DNA of 64,000 nt from Acidovorax sp. Leaf160 (GCF_001424265.1 NZ_LMOV01000004.1:1-64000); one strand, 5' to 3'; positions 8,503 through 18,392 are shown, counted from the stretch's first letter. Notes: generated by a model from the sequence alone, not told the origin. Translations and numbers: made by a program.

Positions 8503-10484
8503 GCCGCCGCCTCGGTCGCATCGGCCGTGGCTTCGGCCGCCTGCCCGGCGAAGCCCTTGAAGCCACTCTTCTTCAAATACACCAGCAGCAGCGAGATGGC
8601 AGCGGGCGTGACGCCCGAGATACGGGAGGCTTGGCCGAGCGTCTCGGGGCGGTGCTTTTGCAGTTTCTGCCGCACCTCGATGGACAAGGCGGGCACCTGC
8701 AGGTAGTCGAGTGCGGACGGCAGGCGCAGCGTTTCGTAATACGCCGCACGCTGGACCTCGTCCTTCTGGCGATCGATGTAGCCGGCGTATTTGGCAGCAA
8801 TCTCCACCTGCTCCAAAACGGGGGCAGTCAGGTCGCCAAGTGTTTCACGTGAAACGTCGGGCGAGCGGTACTTGCCCTCATCCAGAGTCATCAGGCTTTG
8901 GTAGGCCACGTCCGGACGGCGCAGCAGGTCGAACAGGTTGTATTCATGCTCGATGGCCTTGCCCAGCACGCGTACGGATTCGGTAGAAGGGAGGTTGCGT
9001 GGGTTGACCCAGGTGCTTTTCAGGCGCTCTGTTTCACGTGAAACAGCGTCGCGCTTGCGGCTGAACGCGTCCCAGCGTGCGTCATCCACCAGGCCCATGC
9101 GGCGCCCTGCTTCGGTCAGGCGCATGTCGGCATTGTCTTCACGCAGCTGCAGGCGGAACTCCGCGCGGCTGGTGAACATGCGGTAGGGCTCGGTCACGCC
9201 CTTGGTGATGAGGTCGTCCACCAGCACGCCCAGGTAGGCCTCGTCGCGGAGCGGCAACCAGGCGTCTTCGCCCCGGCATTGCAGCGCAGCGTTGATGCCG
9301 GCGAACAAGCCCTGGGCCGCAGCCTCTTCGTAACCGGTCGTGCCATTGATCTGGCCGGCAAAAAACAGGCCGTTGATCTGGCGCGTCTCGAAGCTGCTCT
9401 TGAGCGAGCGCGGGTCGAAATAGTCGTATTCGATGGCGTAGCCCGGCCGCAGGATGTGCGCGTTTTCCAAACCGCGCATGGACCGCACCAGGTCGTACTG
9501 CACATCGAACGGCAGGCTGGTGGAGATGCCGTTGGGGTAGAACTCGTGCGTGGTCAGGCCCTCGGGTTCCAGGAAGATCTGGTGGCTGTCCTTGTCGGCG
9601 AAGCGGTTGATCTTGTCTTCGACGCTCGGGCAGTAGCGCGGGCCCACGCCCTCGATCTTGCCGGTGAACATGGGGCTGCGGTCGAAGCCGGAGCGGATGA
9701 TCTCGTGCGTGCGCTCGTTGGTGTGGGTGGTCCAGCACGGTACCTGGCGCGGGTGCATGGCCGCATTGCCCATGAAGCTGAACACGGGCACCGTGCCCTC
9801 GTTCACGCCGCCGGGCATGCCGTCACCGGGCTGTTCTTCCAGCTGGCTAAAGTCGATGCTGCGGCCATCGATGCGCGGTGGCGTGCCGGTCTTCAGGCGT
9901 CCTTGCGGCAACTGCAGTTCCTTCAGGCGCGCCGACAGGCTCACGGCGGGCGGGTCGCCTGCGCGGCCGGCGGCATAGTTGTTCAATCCCACATGGATCT
10001 TGCCGTCCAGGAAGGTGCCGGCCGTCAGCACCACGGTGCGGGAGCGGAAGGCAATGCCGACCTGCGTCACCGCGCCCACAACCCGGTCGCCCTCCACCAG
10101 CAGGTCATCGACGGCCTGCTGGAACAGCCACAGGTTCGGCTGGTTTTCCAGCATGCGGCGGATGGCGGCCTTGTAGAGCACGCGGTCAGCCTGGGCGCGC
10201 GTGGCGCGCACGGCCGGGCCCTTGGAGCCATTGAGAATGCGAAATTGAATGCCGCCTTCATCCGTGGCCAGGGCCATGGCGCCGCCCAGGGCATCCACCT
10301 CCTTCACCAGATGGCCCTTGCCGATGCCGCCGATGCTGGGGTTGCAGCTCATCTGTCCCAGCGTTTCGATGTTGTGCGTGAGCAGCAGCGTCTTGCTGCC
10401 CATGCGGGCGGCAGCGAGCGCGGCCTCGGTGCCGGCATGGCCTCCGCCGACGACGATGACATCAAATTCCTGGGGGTACAACAT
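8499..10484 (-). CDS. mnmG: tRNA uridine-34 5-carboxymethylaminomethyl synthesis enzyme MnmG (GidA)
   Basis: This is a 661-residue FAD protein. The start [23 protein letters not shown] is chosen because it gives the FAD-binding GGGHAGTEA right at the N-terminus, and upstream frame is not protein-like. Other hallmarks are [51 protein letters not shown] and [22 protein letters not shown]. With MnmE it modifies U34 of several tRNAs. It heads the minus-strand block mnmG-rsmG. Two parS sites are embedded in the C-terminal third, each translated as VSRET. Confidence 0.97.
   Translation of the reverse strand: MLYPQEFDVIVVGGGHAGTEAALAAARMGSKTLLLTHNIETLGQMSCNPSIGGIGKGHLVKEVDALGGAMALATDEGGIQFRILNGSKGPAVRATRAQADRVLYKAAIRRMLENQPNLWLFQQAVDDLLVEGDRVVGAVTQVGIAFRSRTVVLTAGTFLDGKIHVGLNNYAAGRAGDPPAVSLSARLKELQLPQGRLKTGTPPRIDGRSIDFSQLEEQPGDGMPGGVNEGTVPVFSFMGNAAMHPRQVPCWTTHTNERTHEIIRSGFDRSPMFTGKIEGVGPRYCPSVEDKINRFADKDSHQIFLEPEGLTTHEFYPNGISTSLPFDVQYDLVRSMRGLENAHILRPGYAIEYDYFDPRSLKSSFETRQINGLFFAGQINGTTGYEEAAAQGLFAGINAALQCRGEDAWLPLRDEAYLGVLVDDLITKGVTEPYRMFTSRAEFRLQLREDNADMRLTEAGRRMGLVDDARWDAFSRKRDAVSRETERLKSTWVNPRNLPSTESVRVLGKAIEHEYNLFDLLRRPDVAYQSLMTLDEGKYRSPDVSRETLGDLTAPVLEQVEIAAKYAGYIDRQKDEVQRAAYYETLRLPSALDYLQVPALSIEVRQKLQKHRPETLGQASRISGVTPAAISLLLVYLKKSGFKGFAGQAAEATADATEAAA
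8841..8856. promoter_or_regulatory. parS site inside mnmG (15 of 16)
   Basis: TGTTTCACGTGAAACG matches the parS consensus at 15 of 16 positions. It lies in mnmG coding sequence as GTT TCA CGT GAA ACA (VSRET) on the minus strand. Confidence 0.88.
9030..9045. promoter_or_regulatory. perfect parS site inside mnmG
   Basis: TGTTTCACGTGAAACA is an exact 16-bp palindromic parS, the binding site of ParB. It encodes VSRET in mnmG. Confidence 0.95.
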
Positions 10485-10862
10485 GCAACTGCTCCGAAAC
10501 CTTGAACACGGGGAGCGGCCCGATGGCGGAAAGAGCGCACGCCGGGCCGCCAGCGGGCGCCTTGCCCGCCGGGCCGGCAGCATGCCGGTGACAGGTCGGG
10601 ACAATGGGATCTGAAAAGGGGAAGGCCGGGATTTTCCCATGCCTGCCCTTGGCGCGCCACCTGCGCGCACCATCCCCTGCCCTGGGGGAGGGACAGGACT
10701 GCGCAGGCGATCCAGCACGTCGGCTCCCGCCGTTTGTTTCACGTGGAACACTGGCTGGCCACCACCGGTGGCCCTCACCTTCCGCGGCATCCTGGCCGAC
10801 AGCGCCGGTCGGTGCTTCGCTAGTAGCATGGCAGGCTTGTTCCACTGTCTTCCGACCTGACC
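10485..10862. other. mnmG-gst intergenic region with a parS site
   Basis: These 378 bases separate divergent mnmG and the GST gene. They must hold both promoters. Apart from the parS-like site at 10735 I see no DnaA-box cluster, AT-rich unwinding region or small gene; the open frames here look like shadows. Confidence 0.5.
10735..10750. promoter_or_regulatory. intergenic parS site (15 of 16)
   Basis: TGTTTCACGTGGAACA differs from the parS consensus only at position 12. It is the single member of the cluster that lies outside a coding region. Confidence 0.85.
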
Positions 10863-11471
10863 ATGAAGCTCTACTACAGCCCTGGCGCCTGCTCGCTGTC
10901 GCCGCACATCGCCCTGCACGAAGCCGGCCTGGCGTTCACCCCCGTGCTTGCGAGCACCAAGAGCCACAAGCTGCAGGATGGCACGGACTTCTACGAGATC
11001 AACCCGCTGGGCTACGTGCCCGTGCTGGAACTCGACGACGGCACGCGCCTGCGCGAAGGCCCGGCCATCGTGCAGTACATCGCCGACCAGGCTCCGCACA
11101 AGAACCTGGCCCCGGCCAACGGTACGCTGGCGCGCTACCGCCTGCAGGAGTGGCTGAACTTCATCGGCACCGAATTGCACAAGGGCCACAGCCCGCTGTT
11201 CCAACCCAGCACGCCGGATGCCTACAAGTCGATCGTGCGCGAGAAGCTGATGTCGCGTTTCCAGTGGCTGGACGGCCAGCTCGAAGACAAGGACTACCTG
11301 CTGGGTGAACACTACTCGGTGGCGGATGGCTACCTGTTCACCGTGTGCAGCTGGGGCAAGCACGTGGGCGTGGACACCTCGGGCCTGCCGAACCTGCAGG
11401 CCTATCTGGCCCGCGTGGGCGCGCGCCCGGCCGTGCAGGCGGCGCTCAAGGCCGAGGGCCTGCAGAAGTAA
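10863..11471 (+). CDS. gstA: beta-class glutathione S-transferase
   Basis: The 202-residue GST has an N-terminal thioredoxin-like domain: [23 protein letters not shown] carries the Cys10 typical of bacterial beta-class GSTs, [14 protein letters not shown] holds the cis-Pro, and [12 protein letters not shown] is the glutathione gamma-glutamyl site. An all-helical domain ends with [13 protein letters not shown]. It conjugates glutathione to electrophiles in the cytoplasm. It stands alone, convergent with the tau operon. Confidence 0.92.
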   Translation: MKLYYSPGACSLSPHIALHEAGLAFTPVLASTKSHKLQDGTDFYEINPLGYVPVLELDDGTRLREGPAIVQYIADQAPHKNLAPANGTLARYRLQEWLNFIGTELHKGHSPLFQPSTPDAYKSIVREKLMSRFQWLDGQLEDKDYLLGEHYSVADGYLFTVCSWGKHVGVDTSGLPNLQAYLARVGARPAVQAALKAEGLQK

Positions 11472-11516
11472 GTCCCTTCCTGGGCTTCGGTCAGAAACGG
11501 CGGGCCTGCCTGGGTT

Positions 11517-12452
11517 TCAGGCCCGGCCCTTCCAGGGCACCGCGCGGGCTTCGATCCAGCGCAGGCCGGCATCGAACGCCCAGGCCACCAGGCCGATGAC
11601 GAGGATGCCGGCCACCACCAGGTCGGTGCGCAGGAAGTTGGAGGCATTGAGCACCATCTGCCCGATGCCCACCGTCGCCGCCACCATTTCGGCCGCGACC
11701 AGCGTGGTCCACCCGAACCCAATGGCGATGCGCAAGCCGACCAGGATCTCCGGCAGCGCGGCCGGCAGGATCACGTGCCGCACCAGCTGCCAGCGGCCCG
11801 CTCCCAGCGACAGCGCCGCATGGATTTGCTCCACGCTTGCACTGCGCACGCCGGCCCGGGCGGCGAGCGCGATCGGGGCGAAACACGCCAGGTAGATCAG
11901 CAGGATCTTCGCCGTCTCGTCGATGCCGAACCAGATCACGATGAGCGGCAGATACGCCAGTGGTGGCAGCGGCCGGTAGAACTCGATGGGCGGATCGAAC
12001 ACGCCGCGCGCCACGCGGCTCACGCCCATCGCGATGCCCACGGGCACCGCCGTGGCGGCCGCGAGCGCGAACGCGCCGAAGACCCGGATGGTGCTCCACT
12101 GCAGATGCCGCCAGAGTGGCTCCCCGCCCTGGATATTTCCCTCCCAGGCATCGCGCAGGGCATGCAGCACGGCCTCGGGCGCAGGCAGGAAGAGCGGCTT
12201 GACCCACTGCTGCTGCGTGGCCAGCCACCAGAGCAGCGCCAGCGCGACGATACAGGCCACGCTCAGGCCCCGGCTCGGCCCCTGGCCCGGCAGGCGGTAC
12301 GGCGCCACGGCGCGCAGGGACGGTGATGGCGACAGGGACGGTGACGGCGACGGCAAGGCCCGTGCGGGTGCCTGCGTCGAAGCAGTCCCGCTCTCTCGCC
12401 GCGGCTGCGCAGCCAACCGGTGGGGCGATGGCATCAAGGCTTCATCCGGCAT
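11517..12452 (-). CDS. tauC: taurine/sulfonate ABC transporter permease TauC
   Basis: This is a roughly 311-residue inner-membrane permease of the SsuC/TauC family with about six helices. The EAA loop reads [33 protein letters not shown] and contacts the ATPase. The N-terminus before the first helix is unusually long and low in complexity, with a Ser-Pro repeat ([12 protein letters not shown]), and is probably disordered. The ATG at 12452 overlaps the end of tauB by 11 bases; an upstream in-frame start is possible. It is the last gene of tauA-tauB-tauC; no tauD dioxygenase is adjacent. Confidence 0.88.
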   Translation of the reverse strand: MPDEALMPSPHRLAAQPRRESGTASTQAPARALPSPSPSLSPSPSLRAVAPYRLPGQGPSRGLSVACIVALALLWWLATQQQWVKPLFLPAPEAVLHALRDAWEGNIQGGEPLWRHLQWSTIRVFGAFALAAATAVPVGIAMGVSRVARGVFDPPIEFYRPLPPLAYLPLIVIWFGIDETAKILLIYLACFAPIALAARAGVRSASVEQIHAALSLGAGRWQLVRHVILPAALPEILVGLRIAIGFGWTTLVAAEMVAATVGIGQMVLNASNFLRTDLVVAGILVIGLVAWAFDAGLRWIEARAVPWKGRA

Positions 12453-13326
12453 GGTCGTGCTCCGGCAGCCGGGCTGCGGGTGACCAGGGCACGGGCGGCG
12501 CCACGGCATCCAGTACCCGCTCGCGCCAGCCGATGAACGCGGGGCTGGACTTCACGGCCCGGGCAGGCTGGCCTGCCAGGAACTGCCGGTTGAAATCCAG
12601 CGCATGCTGCTGCGCGATGCGGCCGGGGCGCGGTGTCATCACGATCAGGCGTGAGGCGAGGAACAGCGCCTCTTCCACGTCGTGGGTGATGAAGAAGATC
12701 GTTTTGCCGGTGCTTTGCCAGAGCCGCAGCACCAGCTCCTGCAGCGATTCGCGCGTGAAGGCGTCGAGCGCACTGAAAGGCTCGTCCATGAGCAGCACCT
12801 GCGGGTCGCTGGCCAGGGCACGGGCAATGCCCACGCGCTGCTGCATCCCGCCAGAGAGCTGCCAGACGGACGCCTGGGCAAAGCCTTCCAGCCCCACCTG
12901 CGCCAGCCGTTCGCCGGCCAGCCGCAGACGTGTTTCACGTGAAACACCGCGCAGCCGCAGGCCCAGCGCCACGTTGTCGATCACGTTCAGCCAGGGCATG
13001 AGCGCATGCTTCTGGAAGACCACGCCGCGCTCGGCACCCGGCCCCGTCACCGGCCGGCCATCGAGCGTGAGGGTGCCGGCGGAGGGCTCGGTGAAGCCGG
13101 CCATGCAATTCAGCAGCGTGGTCTTGCCACAGCCAGAGGCCCCCAGCGCCACGACCAATTCACCCGCGTCAATGTCGAGGTCGACGCCCTGCAGCGCCGG
13201 ATGATCGGTGCCTTCGTAGCGCACGCTTACGCCGCGCAGAGACAATGCGCCGCCACCCGCGCAGCCACTGCTTCCTGCACGGCCGGCATGGCTGCCAGCG
13301 GCGTTCGCGCCCTGCTCAGCGTGCAC
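12442..13326 (-). CDS. tauB: taurine/sulfonate ABC transporter ATP-binding protein TauB
   Basis: This 294-residue ATPase has Walker [11 protein letters not shown]-loop [14 protein letters not shown], signature [15 protein letters not shown], Walker [13 protein letters not shown] and H-loop FITHDVEEA. It drives sulfonate import with TauC and TauA. The start is a GTG at 13326 that overlaps the tauA stop by 11 bases. A perfect parS site is embedded and translated as VSRET just after the Q-loop region, making this an unrelated gene that also hosts a segregation site. Confidence 0.9.
   Translation of the reverse strand: MHAEQGANAAGSHAGRAGSSGCAGGGALSLRGVSVRYEGTDHPALQGVDLDIDAGELVVALGASGCGKTTLLNCMAGFTEPSAGTLTLDGRPVTGPGAERGVVFQKHALMPWLNVIDNVALGLRLRGVSRETRLRLAGERLAQVGLEGFAQASVWQLSGGMQQRVGIARALASDPQVLLMDEPFSALDAFTRESLQELVLRLWQSTGKTIFFITHDVEEALFLASRLIVMTPRPGRIAQQHALDFNRQFLAGQPARAVKSSPAFIGWRERVLDAVAPPVPWSPAARLPEHDHAG
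12931..12946. promoter_or_regulatory. perfect parS site inside tauB
   Basis: TGTTTCACGTGAAACA is an exact parS, the most distal of the five-site cluster. It encodes VSRET in tauB. Confidence 0.93.
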
Positions 13327-14365
13327 GCTGCACCCATGTGGGATTCACGCCCACTGCGTAGTCGGGCAGCACGGACTGCACCGTCCCCTGCTCCTTCAGG
13401 AAGGCGGCCGTCGCGGCCAGCGACTTCGCCACGCCCGAATCCTGGGCCCCGCCCAGCCACTGGCCGCCGGCCTGCTCGGCCGGCGGCACGAAGGCGTAGA
13501 GCGCCAGGCTGGCGGGCACCGCCTGGGCTTCGGCGCCGGACCATTTCGCGATCGACTTCACGGGGGCGGCATCCGCCGTCCACGCGGCCTTGTCTGCGGC
13601 ATAGGCCTTGTCGGCGTCGGCCAGCACCTGCACGAACTGCGTGAGGAAGGCATCGTGCGTGCGTGCGAATTCCTTGTTCACGGCCAGCGCGTCGAACGTG
13701 GCCTTGCCCGTTCTGGCCGCGATCTGGCCGGAGGTGGCGAGCACCTTGCCGCTCTGCTTGACCTTGGCGAGCACCGGGTCCCAGACGAAGGTGGCGTCGA
13801 TGTCGCCCCGCTCCCAGGCGGCCAGGATCTCCGGAGGCCGCAGGTTGACGATGCGCACCGCCTTGGGATCGATGCCTGCATCCTGCAGCGCCACCAGCGC
13901 ATGGAAGTGCGTGGTGGAGACGAAAGGCAGGCCGATCTTCTTGCCCTTCAGGTCGGCCAGCGACTGCACGCCCGAGCCGTTGCGCGCGACCAGCGCTTCC
14001 GCATCGTGGATGTTGTCCAGCACCCAGAAGACCTCGATCGGCACGCCCTGCGACAGCGCCGCCGCGACCGGGGACGAGCCCGCTTCGCCGATCTGGATCG
14101 CGCCGGAGGCCAGCGCGCGCACCACCTCGGCCCCGCTGCCGAGCTTGCGGTAGGTCACCTGGTAGCCGGTGCGCCGCTCGACCTCCTTCGTCTCCTGCGC
14201 ATGGCGCCAGGGCACGACCATGTCCTGGTAGCCGATCACCACTTCCTTCCTGGCCTGCGCCAGGGCAGCGGTACTGCACAGCAGGCTGCCGGCAAGCATC
14301 AAGGCAGCGCCCTGCAACGTACGGCGGCGGGTGGACGGTGCGCTCTGGTCCGGCGGAAATGGCAT
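13316..14365 (-). CDS. tauA: taurine/sulfonate ABC transporter periplasmic binding protein TauA
   Basis: The protein is 349 residues, with a signal peptide ([25 protein letters not shown]) cleaved after AQA. It is followed by a TauA/SsuA-type binding fold: [72 protein letters not shown], and [26 protein letters not shown]. It captures taurine or another alkanesulfonate in the periplasm. It is the first gene of the operon and overlaps tauB. The precise sulfonate is inferred from similarity to TauA. Confidence 0.88.
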   Translation of the reverse strand: MPFPPDQSAPSTRRRTLQGAALMLAGSLLCSTAALAQARKEVVIGYQDMVVPWRHAQETKEVERRTGYQVTYRKLGSGAEVVRALASGAIQIGEAGSSPVAAALSQGVPIEVFWVLDNIHDAEALVARNGSGVQSLADLKGKKIGLPFVSTTHFHALVALQDAGIDPKAVRIVNLRPPEILAAWERGDIDATFVWDPVLAKVKQSGKVLATSGQIAARTGKATFDALAVNKEFARTHDAFLTQFVQVLADADKAYAADKAAWTADAAPVKSIAKWSGAEAQAVPASLALYAFVPPAEQAGGQWLGGAQDSGVAKSLAATAAFLKEQGTVQSVLPDYAVGVNPTWVQRAR

Positions 14366-14701
14366 CTGGATGACCCCTTTGTGGGATGGTTGTGGAGGAG
14401 TGGTGGTGCAGAAGGAAAAGCCAACCCGACGGGGGCCGGGCCGAGCCATCTTAGGAAGCGCCTTTCCGGCGGCGAAGTGCCGTTTGCGCGCATGACCATG
14501 CGGAAAACAGATAAGCCAAAAGCTGCGAGAGGACGGCCGCACGCCATCGGCTGCTGCGATTTCGCTAGCACGGCTCGCATATCCCGTCGCGGCGCAGTCC
14601 CACTGCAGGAAATCGGCAAACGCGGTAACGTCGCTTCCTGCCGTGAAAGGGCCCGGTCCGGGCCCTTGACCCACCCCCGTTTTGCCAAAGAGGTACTTCC
14701 C
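14366..14701. other. 336-bp divergent promoter region, tauA / alkene reductase
   Basis: This holds the promoters of the tau operon (minus) and the alkene reductase (plus). AAAGAGGT just upstream of 14702 is the ribosome-binding site for the TTG start of the reductase. No recognisable operator or small gene is visible otherwise. Confidence 0.5.
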
Positions 14702-15832
14702 TTGTCCACTACGCTTTTCGATCCCGTCCAGGCCGGTGACCTGCAGCTCGCCAACCGCATCGCCATGGCGCCGCTCACGCGCAACCGCTCGCCGAATGCC
14801 GTGCCGAAGGACATCACCGCCACCTATTACGCCCAGCGCGCCACTGCAGGCCTGCTCATCACCGAAGCCACCGCCATCAGCCACCAGGGTCAGGGCTATG
14901 CCGACGTGCCGGGCCTGTACGGCAGCGATCAGCTCGATGGCTGGAAGAAGGTGACGGCCGCGGTGCATGAGCGCGGCGGCAAGATCGTCACCCAGCTCTG
15001 GCATGTGGGCCGCATCTCGCACGTGGACCTGCAGCCGGAGGGCGGCCAGCCCGTGGCGCCGTCGGCCATCACGGCCAAGGCCAAGACGTATCTCGTGGAC
15101 CGCGACAGCGGCAAGGGCCAGTTCGTGGCCACCTCCGAGCCCCGTGCGCTGGATGCGTCCGAGTTGCCCGGCATCGTTCACACCTACGCCGCAGCAGCCC
15201 GCAACGCCGTGGAAACCGCTGGCTTCGACGGCGTGGAGATCCACGGCGCCAACGGCTACCTGCTGGACCAGTTTCTCAAGACCGGCGCCAACCAGCGCAC
15301 CGACGACTACGGCGGCAGCATCGAGAACCGCGCCCGCCTGCTGCTGGAAGCGACCCGCGCCGTGGTGGACGCCATCGGTGGCGGCAAGGTCGGCATCCGC
15401 CTCTCGCCCGTCACGCCGGCCAACGACATCAGCGACGCCGATCCGCAGCCGCTCTTCGACTACGTGATTCGCCAGCTGGCGCCGCTGGGCCTGGCGTATG
15501 TCCACGTGATCGAAGGCGCCACGGGTGGACCGCGCGAAGTGGACGGCCGTCCGTTCGACTACGAGGCCATCAAGGCGGCCTACCGCGAAGCCGGTGGCCA
15601 GGGTGCCTGGATGGTGAACAACGCCTACGACCGCGCGCTGGCCATGGAGGCGGTCGAAAGCGGCCGTGCCGACATCGTCGCCTTCGGCAAGGCCTACATC
15701 TCCAACCCCGACCTGGTCGAGCGCCTGCGCAAGGATGCTCCGCTGAACGAGTGGGACCAGTCCACGTTCTACGGCGGCGGCGAGAAGGGCTACACCGACT
15801 ACCCGACGTTGCAGCAGTCGAAGCAGGGCTGA
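14702..15832 (+). CDS. Old Yellow Enzyme family alkene reductase (NemA-like)
   Basis: This is a 376-residue FMN-dependent ene-reductase of the NemA/OYE family. The N-terminal LFDPVQAGDLQLANRIAMAPLTRNRS is followed by QLWHVGRISH, the substrate-binding VEIHGANGYLLDQFLKTGANQRTDDYGGSIENRARLLLEA (His/Asn pair in HGAN), and the C-terminal FMN-phosphate region GRADIVAFGKAYISNPDLVERL. It reduces activated C=C bonds or nitro groups using NAD(P)H. The start is a TTG at 14702, supported by AAAGAGG at the right spacing; the first in-frame ATG would remove the FMN-binding strand. A rho-independent terminator follows. Confidence 0.9.
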   Translation: MSTTLFDPVQAGDLQLANRIAMAPLTRNRSPNAVPKDITATYYAQRATAGLLITEATAISHQGQGYADVPGLYGSDQLDGWKKVTAAVHERGGKIVTQLWHVGRISHVDLQPEGGQPVAPSAITAKAKTYLVDRDSGKGQFVATSEPRALDASELPGIVHTYAAAARNAVETAGFDGVEIHGANGYLLDQFLKTGANQRTDDYGGSIENRARLLLEATRAVVDAIGGGKVGIRLSPVTPANDISDADPQPLFDYVIRQLAPLGLAYVHVIEGATGGPREVDGRPFDYEAIKAAYREAGGQGAWMVNNAYDRALAMEAVESGRADIVAFGKAYISNPDLVERLRKDAPLNEWDQSTFYGGGEKGYTDYPTLQQSKQG

Positions 15833-15875
15833 TGCCCGACACGGGGGGCCCCCACGAGGCGCCGCCCGATCCCCC

Positions 15876-15905
15876 AAGCCAGGCGGGCGACTGCCTGGCT
15901 TTTTT
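15876..15905 (+). terminator. rho-independent terminator after the alkene reductase
   Basis: AAGCCAGGC (15876-15884) pairs with GCCTGGCTT (15893-15901), with an 8-base loop, and is followed by a run of T. Confidence 0.9.
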
Positions 15906-16008
15906 CATGGATCGGAATCCAGGGGTATGTGGGCCGTCAGCCATTGATCCGACTGGGTAGATTGCTATCGAAAAATGAGCAAATCGCCGCGAATGCTCCG
16001 ATACGGGC

Positions 16009-17487
16009 TCAGGCTGGCTGCCGCACCCATACCATCCCGGCGCGCAGCCCCTGCCCGCCCGGCCCCGGGCCCAGCATCAGCCGGGCACCCAGCAGTTCCG
16101 CGTAGCGCGCCATGATGGCCAGGCCCAGGCCGGCGCCCTGCCCTAGGCGCTCGCCCTCGCGGCCCTGGGCCCAGCGCTGCATCAGATCCGCACGCTGGGT
16201 ACGGGCGATGCCGGGGCCGTTGTCCACCACCGCCAGCGTCACGTTGCCCGCGCCGGGGGCGCCGTCGTCGTCTTCTTGGGTGATCTCCACCGTGATGCGC
16301 GGCGGCGGGCCGCCTTCGGCCGGGCGGCCGTAGCGCAGCGCGTTGTCGATCAGGTTGCCCAGCACGCCTTCGATCAGCAGCGCCTGGCCCTGCACCACCA
16401 CGGGGTGTTCCAGTCCGCGGGCGCCCAGATCCACCCCGGCGGCATCGGCGCGTGGCAGGAAGCGCAGCACGGCTTCGCGCGCCAGCTCGTCCAGCGCGAC
16501 CGGCTCGCGCGGCACCGCACCGCGCATCTCGTCGGCCAGCGCCAGCGCCAGCAGCTGGTCCACCAGGTGGCTCGCCCGCGCCTCGCTGGCGGCCACGCCT
16601 GCCAGCTGCTCGTGCCACACCGCCGGGTCCTTGTGCGAGAGGCCATATGCCGCCAGCGCCCGGATGCCTGCCAGCGGCGTGCGCAGCTCGTGCGCCACGT
16701 TGCCGGCGAATTCGCGCTGCGCCCGGACGCTCTCGGCCACGCGCGCCAGCAGGCCGTTGACGGCACCTTCCAGGCGTTGCAGGTCCCGCGTGGAAGCCTG
16801 CAGCGCGACCGGCTCCAGCCCGCGCGCATCGCGCTCGGCCAGCGCGGCCTGGAACGCCGCAAGCGGCTGCAGGTCGGCCTGGATGGCGCGCCGCAGCCAC
16901 CAGGCCAGCGCGCCCAGCAAGACCAGCTGGGACACCACCGAATACAGCAGCACGCTGCGCAGCATGGCGCTGCGCGCATGCACCGTCTGCGCGGTGATGA
17001 CCTCGAAGACCTGCGGCTCGCTCACCTGCACCCGTACCGCGCGCAGCGCACGCCCCCGGAAGTTGATGTCCGAGAACCGGTAGGCCTCTCCCTCCCGCGG
17101 TGGCGGCGCCGGCAGGCTGGCATTGCCCGACAGCACCGACCCGTCCGGCAGCACCACGGCGAAGTACACCGTCTCCACCTGATCGAACAGCACCGACTTC
17201 AGCTCGCGCGATGTCAGCGCCAGATCGAGTGCCCCGCCCTTCAGCCGCACATTCGCCGCGATGGCGTAGGCGTCGTCCAGCAGGGCGCGGTCGAAGGCGC
17301 GTTGGGTGAAGCCGTTGGCCACCAGCACCGAGATCGCCGTGCCCGCGAACCAGGTGAGGGCCAGCGGCACCAGCACGTGGCGCAGCAGGCGGGCGCGCAG
17401 CGACGGCGGCTCGGCAGGTGGCGATGCCGCAGCGCCCGGCGCGCGCGGGCTGTGCTCCGGCGCGGCGGCAGGCCGGCCGGGGTTCAT
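16009..17487 (-). CDS. sensor histidine kinase, TctE-like
   Basis: This is a 492-residue inner-membrane kinase. TM1 is near residues 38-58 (LVPLALTWFAGTAISVLVANG), then a periplasmic domain of the 2CSK_N type (FDRALLDDAYAIAANVRL through FRGRALRAVRVQV), then TM2 (SVLLYSVVSQLVLLGALAWWL). A HAMP-like linker follows, then the H-box FAGNVAHELRTPLAGI with the phospho-accepting His, the N-box NLIDNALRYG, VDNGPGIA, and the G-box GAGLGLAIMARYAELLG. It overlaps the response-regulator gene by 4 bases (ATGA). The pair is divergent from a metal-type RND operon, which it probably controls; TctE relatives otherwise sense tricarboxylates. Confidence 0.88.
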   Translation of the reverse strand: MNPGRPAAAPEHSPRAPGAAASPPAEPPSLRARLLRHVLVPLALTWFAGTAISVLVANGFTQRAFDRALLDDAYAIAANVRLKGGALDLALTSRELKSVLFDQVETVYFAVVLPDGSVLSGNASLPAPPPREGEAYRFSDINFRGRALRAVRVQVSEPQVFEVITAQTVHARSAMLRSVLLYSVVSQLVLLGALAWWLRRAIQADLQPLAAFQAALAERDARGLEPVALQASTRDLQRLEGAVNGLLARVAESVRAQREFAGNVAHELRTPLAGIRALAAYGLSHKDPAVWHEQLAGVAASEARASHLVDQLLALALADEMRGAVPREPVALDELAREAVLRFLPRADAAGVDLGARGLEHPVVVQGQALLIEGVLGNLIDNALRYGRPAEGGPPPRITVEITQEDDDGAPGAGNVTLAVVDNGPGIARTQRADLMQRWAQGREGERLGQGAGLGLAIMARYAELLGARLMLGPGPGGQGLRAGMVWVRQPA

Positions 17488-18212
17488 GCGGACTCCTGCG
17501 GCGCGTCGCCGCCAGGGGCTTCGCTGCCCGCCTCCTCCAGCATGTAGCCCAGGCCGCGCAGCGTGCGGATGCCCGCCCCGCTGCCCTGCAGCTTCTTGCG
17601 CAAGCGCGAGATGAAGGCCTCCAGCGCGTTGTCGCCCAGCGTGTCGTCGAAGTCCGAGAGCTTGTCCGACAGCGTCCGCTTGCTGACCACGCGGCCCGGC
17701 GGGGTCATCAGCTCCCAGAGCACCTCGAATTCGCGTGCGGGCAGCTCGAACGGCAGGCCGTGCATGGTGAAACGGCGCGCCCGCCGGTCCAGCACCAGGG
17801 TGCCTGCGCGGGTGCGGTCGTCCGTGCCCTGCGTGCGGCGCACCAGGGCGCGCAGCCGGGCTTCCACCTCGGCCAGGTCGAACGGCTTGCCCAGGTAGTC
17901 GTCCGCGCCCGCGTCCAGGCCGGCGATGCGCTCCTCGGTGCGGTCGCGGGCGGTGAGCACCAGCACCGGCGTGCGGTCGCCCCGCGCGCGGGCCGCGCGC
18001 AGCACCGTGAGGCCGCTGCCCAGCGGGCTCGCCGCACCCGCGTCCTGCGGCAGGTTCAGGTCCAGCAGCACGGCGTCGAACGGCTGCACCTTCCAGAAAT
18101 GGTCGGCCTCGGCCAGCGTGGCGGCCGCGTCCACGCGGTGGCCGGCATCGGCCAGGCTGCGCTGCATGACGCCGCGCAGCACGGCATCGTCTTCGACTAC
18201 GAGGATGCGCAT
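17484..18212 (-). CDS. OmpR-family response regulator, TctD/QseB-like
   Basis: This 242-residue regulator starts MRILVVEDDAVLR with the acidic pair; the phospho-acceptor Asp is in DAVLLDLNLP, the Thr in VLVLTARD, and the Lys in DDYLGKPFDL. A winged-helix DNA-binding domain follows (FELPAREFEVLWELMTPPGRVVSKRTLSDKL; NALEAFISRLRKKLQGSG; IRTLRGLGYML). The start at 18212 is chosen to give the canonical receiver N-terminus. The likely target is the adjacent divergent efflux operon, in front of which three 11-bp-spaced direct repeats are seen. Confidence 0.9.
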   Translation of the reverse strand: MRILVVEDDAVLRGVMQRSLADAGHRVDAAATLAEADHFWKVQPFDAVLLDLNLPQDAGAASPLGSGLTVLRAARARGDRTPVLVLTARDRTEERIAGLDAGADDYLGKPFDLAEVEARLRALVRRTQGTDDRTRAGTLVLDRRARRFTMHGLPFELPAREFEVLWELMTPPGRVVSKRTLSDKLSDFDDTLGDNALEAFISRLRKKLQGSGAGIRTLRGLGYMLEEAGSEAPGGDAPQESA

Positions 18213-18341
18213 GGGCAGGGAGCGAAAAGCGGTGAAGAAATGAAGACAAGCACAGCGCCGGAGAGGCGCGGCCGGCGGCATCCGCCGCACCGTGGCGCGG
18301 ACACCGCATTGTGTCTCGGCCGGGGCGCCCGCAGGCTCGGC

Positions 18342-18371
18342 GGTCAGGCCGTGGTCAGGCCGTGGTCAGGC
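18342..18371. promoter_or_regulatory. three direct repeats, candidate response-regulator site
   Basis: GGTCAGGC occurs at 18342, 18353 and 18364, an 11-bp period, between the divergent response-regulator and efflux genes and ending 21 bases before the efflux start codon. OmpR-family regulators often bind direct repeats on one helix face. Binding by the neighbouring regulator is inference. Confidence 0.5.
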
Positions 18372-18392
18372 TGGGCGGCGGATAAACATGCC

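Noticed and set aside
10485-10862. Possible chromosomal origin in the mnmG-gst gap
   Set aside because: parS is present, but no DnaA-box cluster or AT-rich unwinding element and no dnaA gene in the window.
13655-15832. Very long open frame reading into the alkene reductase
   Set aside because: The part before 14702 is antisense to tauA; the reductase has its own ribosome-binding site and TTG start.
14366-15877. Upstream extension of tauA into a very long minus-strand frame
   Set aside because: The extension is antisense to the alkene reductase; the tauA signal peptide starts at 14365.
15957-15995. Sequence with TTGCTATCGAAAAATGAGC near the histidine kinase 3' end
   Set aside because: Only a short resemblance to the interspersed repeat; not enough to call a copy.
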